Source of the DNA: Oxytricha trifallax
Taxonomy: Eukaryota > Ciliophora > Spirotrichea > Sporadotrichida > Oxytrichidae
Direction of reading: 5' to 3'
Assembly (NCBI GenBank): GCA_000711775.1
Contig: ARYC01000340.1
Location: 62,001-126,000 of the forward strand
Length of the DNA stretch: 64,000 bases
The notes beneath the pieces are model-generated. The model saw nothing but the letters and a program-made list of their open reading frames with translations. It ran no database searches and was not told the DNA's origin. Numbering within the stretch: the stretch's first letter is position 1; each line of letters begins with the position of its first letter. Position numbers and translations under genes: made by a program. Shown here piece after piece: positions 60,811-64,000 of this stretch.

Positions 60811-62448
60811 ATGGATCATACATAATTCAGTGGAGGGCCAAGAAATGGCAAAAATCAACATTGGGAAAACAGACAGAAGGAGAACCAAAATACTTACATC
60901 AAGAAGAGAGAGTTCTGGCAAGCAGTTCAAGAGGTTCGTTTCGCCCACAGAGATAGAAGTAAAGATCAGGAAGTACTAGGCAAGAAAGAAGAAGAAAACA
61001 GAAAGGTTCCCCTTAACAAACAGATGGGATTCAAGAGCAAGCTGAAGATTGGGTAATCAAACCCCAGTAAGAAGATAAACGAGCCTATGATTCAAAGAGT
61101 GGAACTTGAAAAGCACATGGACGGATCAAAATGTCTACAGGGTGACTTGATGGAATTCAAGAAAATCATCGACCTGACAGAAGTGTAATGCTAAGGATTT
61201 GACAAGATTATATATGCTAAGAAAGGTTGGAAGCCGATGGTGACAAGGATGATCACTGTTGTTTGTTGCCCGAGTTCCAGAGTAAGACTCGAGAAAGCAC
61301 TTGTGAGGAAGTATGAGGAGAGAAACGCAGCCAGAAGAAGAGGAGCAAGGGAGAGAGATTTGTGGTCTGAGAAACAGCTTGAGCATAAGCTAAAGATCAA
61401 TGAAGATTGGATTCACTTTGATCTAATCCCAGGCAATCATATTGTGGAGGAGACGATGGAATCAATCACAAGGTAAATCGAGGAACTACAGTTTAGCTAA
61501 GGAAAAACAAAAACCTTAGTCTTACCTCCAATGGTCGTGAATGACAAGGGAATTCAGATGATGGAAAGGAGCATTGGCAGAACGAATTGGAAATTGGAGA
61601 ATGGCAAATTTTGGAGAGATGTGGAAGACGTAACAGGAGTTATAATTCCACTAAGTTGCCAAAGTAGCATGAAATACTGCAAGAATTGGGTCGTGCTAAA
61701 GATAGAGAGAAAATCTATGGTGCTGGAGATCTATGATACTAGAAGAGCGGTAGGCAGCTATGCAATACTATAAAGGTATGCTGATCAAATCAGCGAACTG
61801 GCCATAGGGGTTGTAGGAAGGGACTTCAGAGTTAATAAGCTACTGATCATGACAGAGACAAACCAAGTAGCAGATCCTGTAGATTGCGGAATTCTTTCGG
61901 CCCTTATCATCAACCACCTTGCGTTGGAGCTACAAGGAGAACCAGTATTCTAAATCTTCGCAAAAGATTGGCTAAACATGCAAAGATACTACCTTATGTT
62001 TAACCTGGAGGTTGTACATAATAAAATGGAGATCGGTAGATCGGGGATGGCGATATAGGAAGAAGAAGTGGAGATAGACTTAGAAAAGAAAGGAGAGTTG
62101 ATATGGCAACTAGCCAACGAGGAGATGGGCACAGACTCAACACATTTCAACCAAGCTATTGATGGATGGGACAACATAGTCATGAGGGAATATCCAAGAG
62201 GGGACTTAGAACAAGAGCTCACGGAGTTAGAAGGGAAATTCAGCTAAATCATCGAGGAAGCCTCAGGAGTAGAAGAGTATCTTCCAAAGGATAATACTAA
62301 GCCAGTTTAAGATGGGAAAGATGCAGGAAGGAAACCAGTAGGCAAGGAAGACGACTTGGAAACATAGGCACTACTTGGTAAGCACGGCAATAACAAGGAG
62401 GAGGAAGTGCATCAAAATCAGACCCGGGAATCAGAGGACACACTATGA
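60811..62448 (+). CDS. Ulp1-like (C48) protein, LINE second ORF, intact
   Basis: One uninterrupted frame of 545 codons, TAR as Gln, ATG 60811 to TGA 62446. The N-terminal third is Lys/Arg/Glu-rich (NRQKENQNTYIKKREFWQAV; KKEEENRKVPLNKQMGFK), a plausible RNA-binding or coiled part. Residues about 270-390 resemble the Ulp1/SENP cysteine-protease fold: NWVVLKIERKSMVLEIYDTR (pattern xWxL...I..YD) and TNQVADPVDCGILSALIINH (Gln...DCG with the nucleophile Cys). The usual catalytic His before Trp is Asn here, so activity is doubtful or altered. The rest is acidic (IQEEEVEIDLEKKGELIWQL). Ulp1-like domains cleave SUMO-type modifiers and occur in some transposons. A decayed relative lies at 17010-18243. 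The intact frame next to a broken RT is notable. Confidence 0.75.
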
Positions 62449-62567
62449 GAGCGGGGAACCGCCATAGAACGGAGGCTTTAGTTTCTCTGAATATCTACTT
62501 TTATACTTGCTGGTAATTTAAGGATTGTGATTAAATCTTGCATTTATTTTAATTTACCTAAAGTATT

Positions 62568-62580
62568 TTACTACTACTAC
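62568..62580 (+). repeat. TAC-repeat tail of the LINE
   Basis: TTACTACTACTAC directly precedes the right target-site duplication, the position of a LINE 3' tail. Confidence 0.75.
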
Positions 62581-62594
62581 TAAATAAATATTAA
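62581..62594. repeat. 14-bp target-site duplication, right of LINE
   Basis: TAAATAAATATTAA directly follows the LINE's TAC-repeat tail and copies 56728-56741. Confidence 0.85.
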
Positions 62595-62959
62595 GTCAAA
62601 ATAGTGGCAGTAAAGTTGGCCAATTTAGATGATCTTGGAATCTTTCGATAAAAATTTAAAAATTAGCTGGACTTAATTTTTGGAAGTACTATTTTATCTG
62701 ATTTCTGGAGATAATCAACTTTACTTTAATTAAAGCCCATAATTTAATTAATTTAGAGGTGTTTAATAAAATTGAAGTCATTTCACTCTAGTATAAAGAT
62801 AAAATTGTACCACCAAAAATAACGTCTAGCAAATAATAAATTCACTTTAGAAAGAGCACAAGATAATTTAAATTGGCCATATTTTAACTACCACGATATT
62901 GATTTAATATTTATTTATTTTTAACTAATTATTATAATTCAAATGTATTCCTAAAATAA

Positions 62960-64000
62960 TAACTATCAAAGATAAAAGTAATTGCACTATTAATGATATC
63001 AAATGAGAAACTTATCGATGAAAATTTAAGCCCCATATGGAAAGGAAGCTGTTACAATAAATAACATGCTACAACGTAATAATTATGCAGTCAAATATTT
63101 TAAAAAAGTAAATAAAAAAATAAAAAAGAATATAATATTTTGTGAAAGATTTGTGGTACTTTATATGAAAAGGAATTTTGATATGAAACATTTTATATAA
63201 TATTGTCAAGATTTTAATATATAAAAAGAAAATTAAGAAAAATAAGTTTATCAAGATCATCTAATAAAATAAAATTAAATATTAATGATGATTGATAAAA
63301 ATAATAAAATTAATATAGACTAGAATAATCTTGATTTTGGTAGTTGTCAAAGTGTTGCAATGAATTGCAATTTAAATATGTGTTCTAGGTGATTTCTCGG
63401 GTGAGGGAAATTTCGAAGAGTTTATTGTTGTATTTTTTAGTGGTGGTAGTCTTTTCCTCAATTATTTATAAATACCTATATTATTAAGATTTCTGTTTTA
63501 TACATAAAATTAAATATTTTTAATTTTCTACAATATTTTCTTATTAATTATGATATATGTATTTATATGTAACTTTTTAATATCAATAATACATTGATAA
63601 TGAATTTTAACTTTAATGTTATTCTTAATTATTATTTATATAAATCAATTTTTATATCATTCTTTTATATTAATGACTTGCCAAAGAATAAGTATAAACC
63701 TTATAATTAAATCCTATGAATATTTGTTTAGTATATGATATTGTAATTTTAATTGAGATTTTGATTTTCTAAAAATATATATTAGTAAATTAATATAAAA
63801 TTAAAAAAATTGAGTAAAAAAACTACCCTATGGAGCGATATACTGCACATGTTTTTAAAAATTCGCCCCTTCTTTTTATCTTATAAATACATTTTCATTT
63901 TATTTATTTTTTATGTTAATTTTCTTATTGATAACTAGATTTTATGTTTTCTTTTTTATGCTTAAAACTTTCATTTTATTATATATTATTATTTTCGTCA
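62960..64000. other. AT-rich DNA, nothing recognised
   Basis: No coding, repeat or element end is supported in the last kilobase. Confidence 0.4.

Larger units (their letters stand above)
56742..62580 (+). mobile_element. LINE retrotransposon with EN/RT and Ulp1-like ORFs
   Basis: This 5.8-kb element is bounded by an exact 14-bp target-site duplication and ends in a short TAC repeat, as expected from target-primed reverse transcription. It carries a pol-type ORF (56787-60689), then a 37-bp repeat of its own 5' leader (56741-56777 = 60762-60798), then a second ORF (60811-62448). Because one duplication brackets both ORFs, they appear to have inserted as one unit. A 644-bp IES-like block sits in the pol ORF. 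Confidence 0.8.
56689..62956. repeat. TIR element, family copy e, split by a LINE
   Basis: The left part 56689-56741 starts TTGTAGGAATACAATTATAT. The right part 62595-62956 carries the same internal stretches as the other copies (AGTTGGCCAATTTAGATGAT; GTACCACCAAAAATAACG) and ends ...CAAATGTATTCCTAAAA. Without the LINE the two parts give about 415 bp, the size of the other copies. Flanked by TA on both sides. Confidence 0.8.

Noticed and set aside
61135..61400. Two minus-strand ORFs of 83 and 69 codons
   Set aside because: Both overlap the intact Ulp1-like frame on the plus strand and have no similarity of their own. The same applies to 61989-62222.
63069..63260. 63-codon minus ORF, Phe/Ile/Lys-rich
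   Set aside because: Composition is what AT-rich random DNA gives; no neighbouring coding support.
1..64000. tRNA or rRNA genes, CRISPR arrays, bacterial operons
   Set aside because: No cloverleaf, rRNA core sequence or regularly spaced repeat array was found; the window is eukaryotic in character.

Overview
The window reads as germline (micronuclear-type) DNA of a ciliate. Three things in the sequence support this. First, long homology-bearing frames (LINE reverse transcriptase, MT-A70 methyltransferase, DDE transposases, zinc-finger kinases) stay open only if TAA and TAG are read as glutamine and TGA as stop. Second, several transposons end in C4A4-type telomere-like repeats, as the telomere-bearing elements (TBEs) of Oxytricha and relatives do. 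Third, genes are interrupted by AT-rich blocks whose removal restores the frame. A hypotrich related to Oxytricha, Stylonychia or Tetmemena fits best; the species cannot be fixed from sequence alone.

Layout. 1-3483: right part of TBE element A (divergent ORF pair plus zinc-finger/kinase gene, right terminus at 3483). About 5250-16485: TBE element C, split by a complete nested TBE (element B, 6191-13305) that landed in C's transposase gene with a 3-bp AAT target duplication. All three elements share one plan: DDE transposase, a short 'MES' ORF, and a zinc-finger/kinase ORF divergent from it. 17010-18243: relic of a LINE ORF for a Ulp1-like protein. 19-31 kb: very AT-rich, with weak gene segments and one TIR element. 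31.5-34.25 kb: minus-strand gene pieces, one resembling a tubulin-tyrosine-ligase-like enzyme. 34.8-40.7 kb: a coiled-coil ORF, an intron-bearing MES-family gene, a broken Tc1/IS630-like transposase and a well preserved MT-A70 methyltransferase. 42.6-55.9 kb: further gene pieces on both strands. 56.7-62.6 kb: a LINE encoding endonuclease, reverse transcriptase and an intact 545-aa Ulp1-like protein, inserted with a 14-bp target duplication into a TIR element.

Five copies of a ~415-bp, TA-flanked inverted-repeat family lie at 14.9, 25.9, 47.7, 52.3 and 56.7/62.6 kb. At least one interrupts a recognisable gene so that exact removal restores the frame, and a 644-bp AT-rich block bounded by a 6-bp direct repeat does the same inside the LINE. 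Such behaviour is expected of internally eliminated sequences.

Limits. With TGA as the only stop, open frames of 60-130 codons arise by chance in DNA this AT-rich. The unrecognised genes called in AT-rich parts therefore rest on composition and intron-like sites and carry low confidence, and more short gene segments may be hidden in the stretches where I report nothing.
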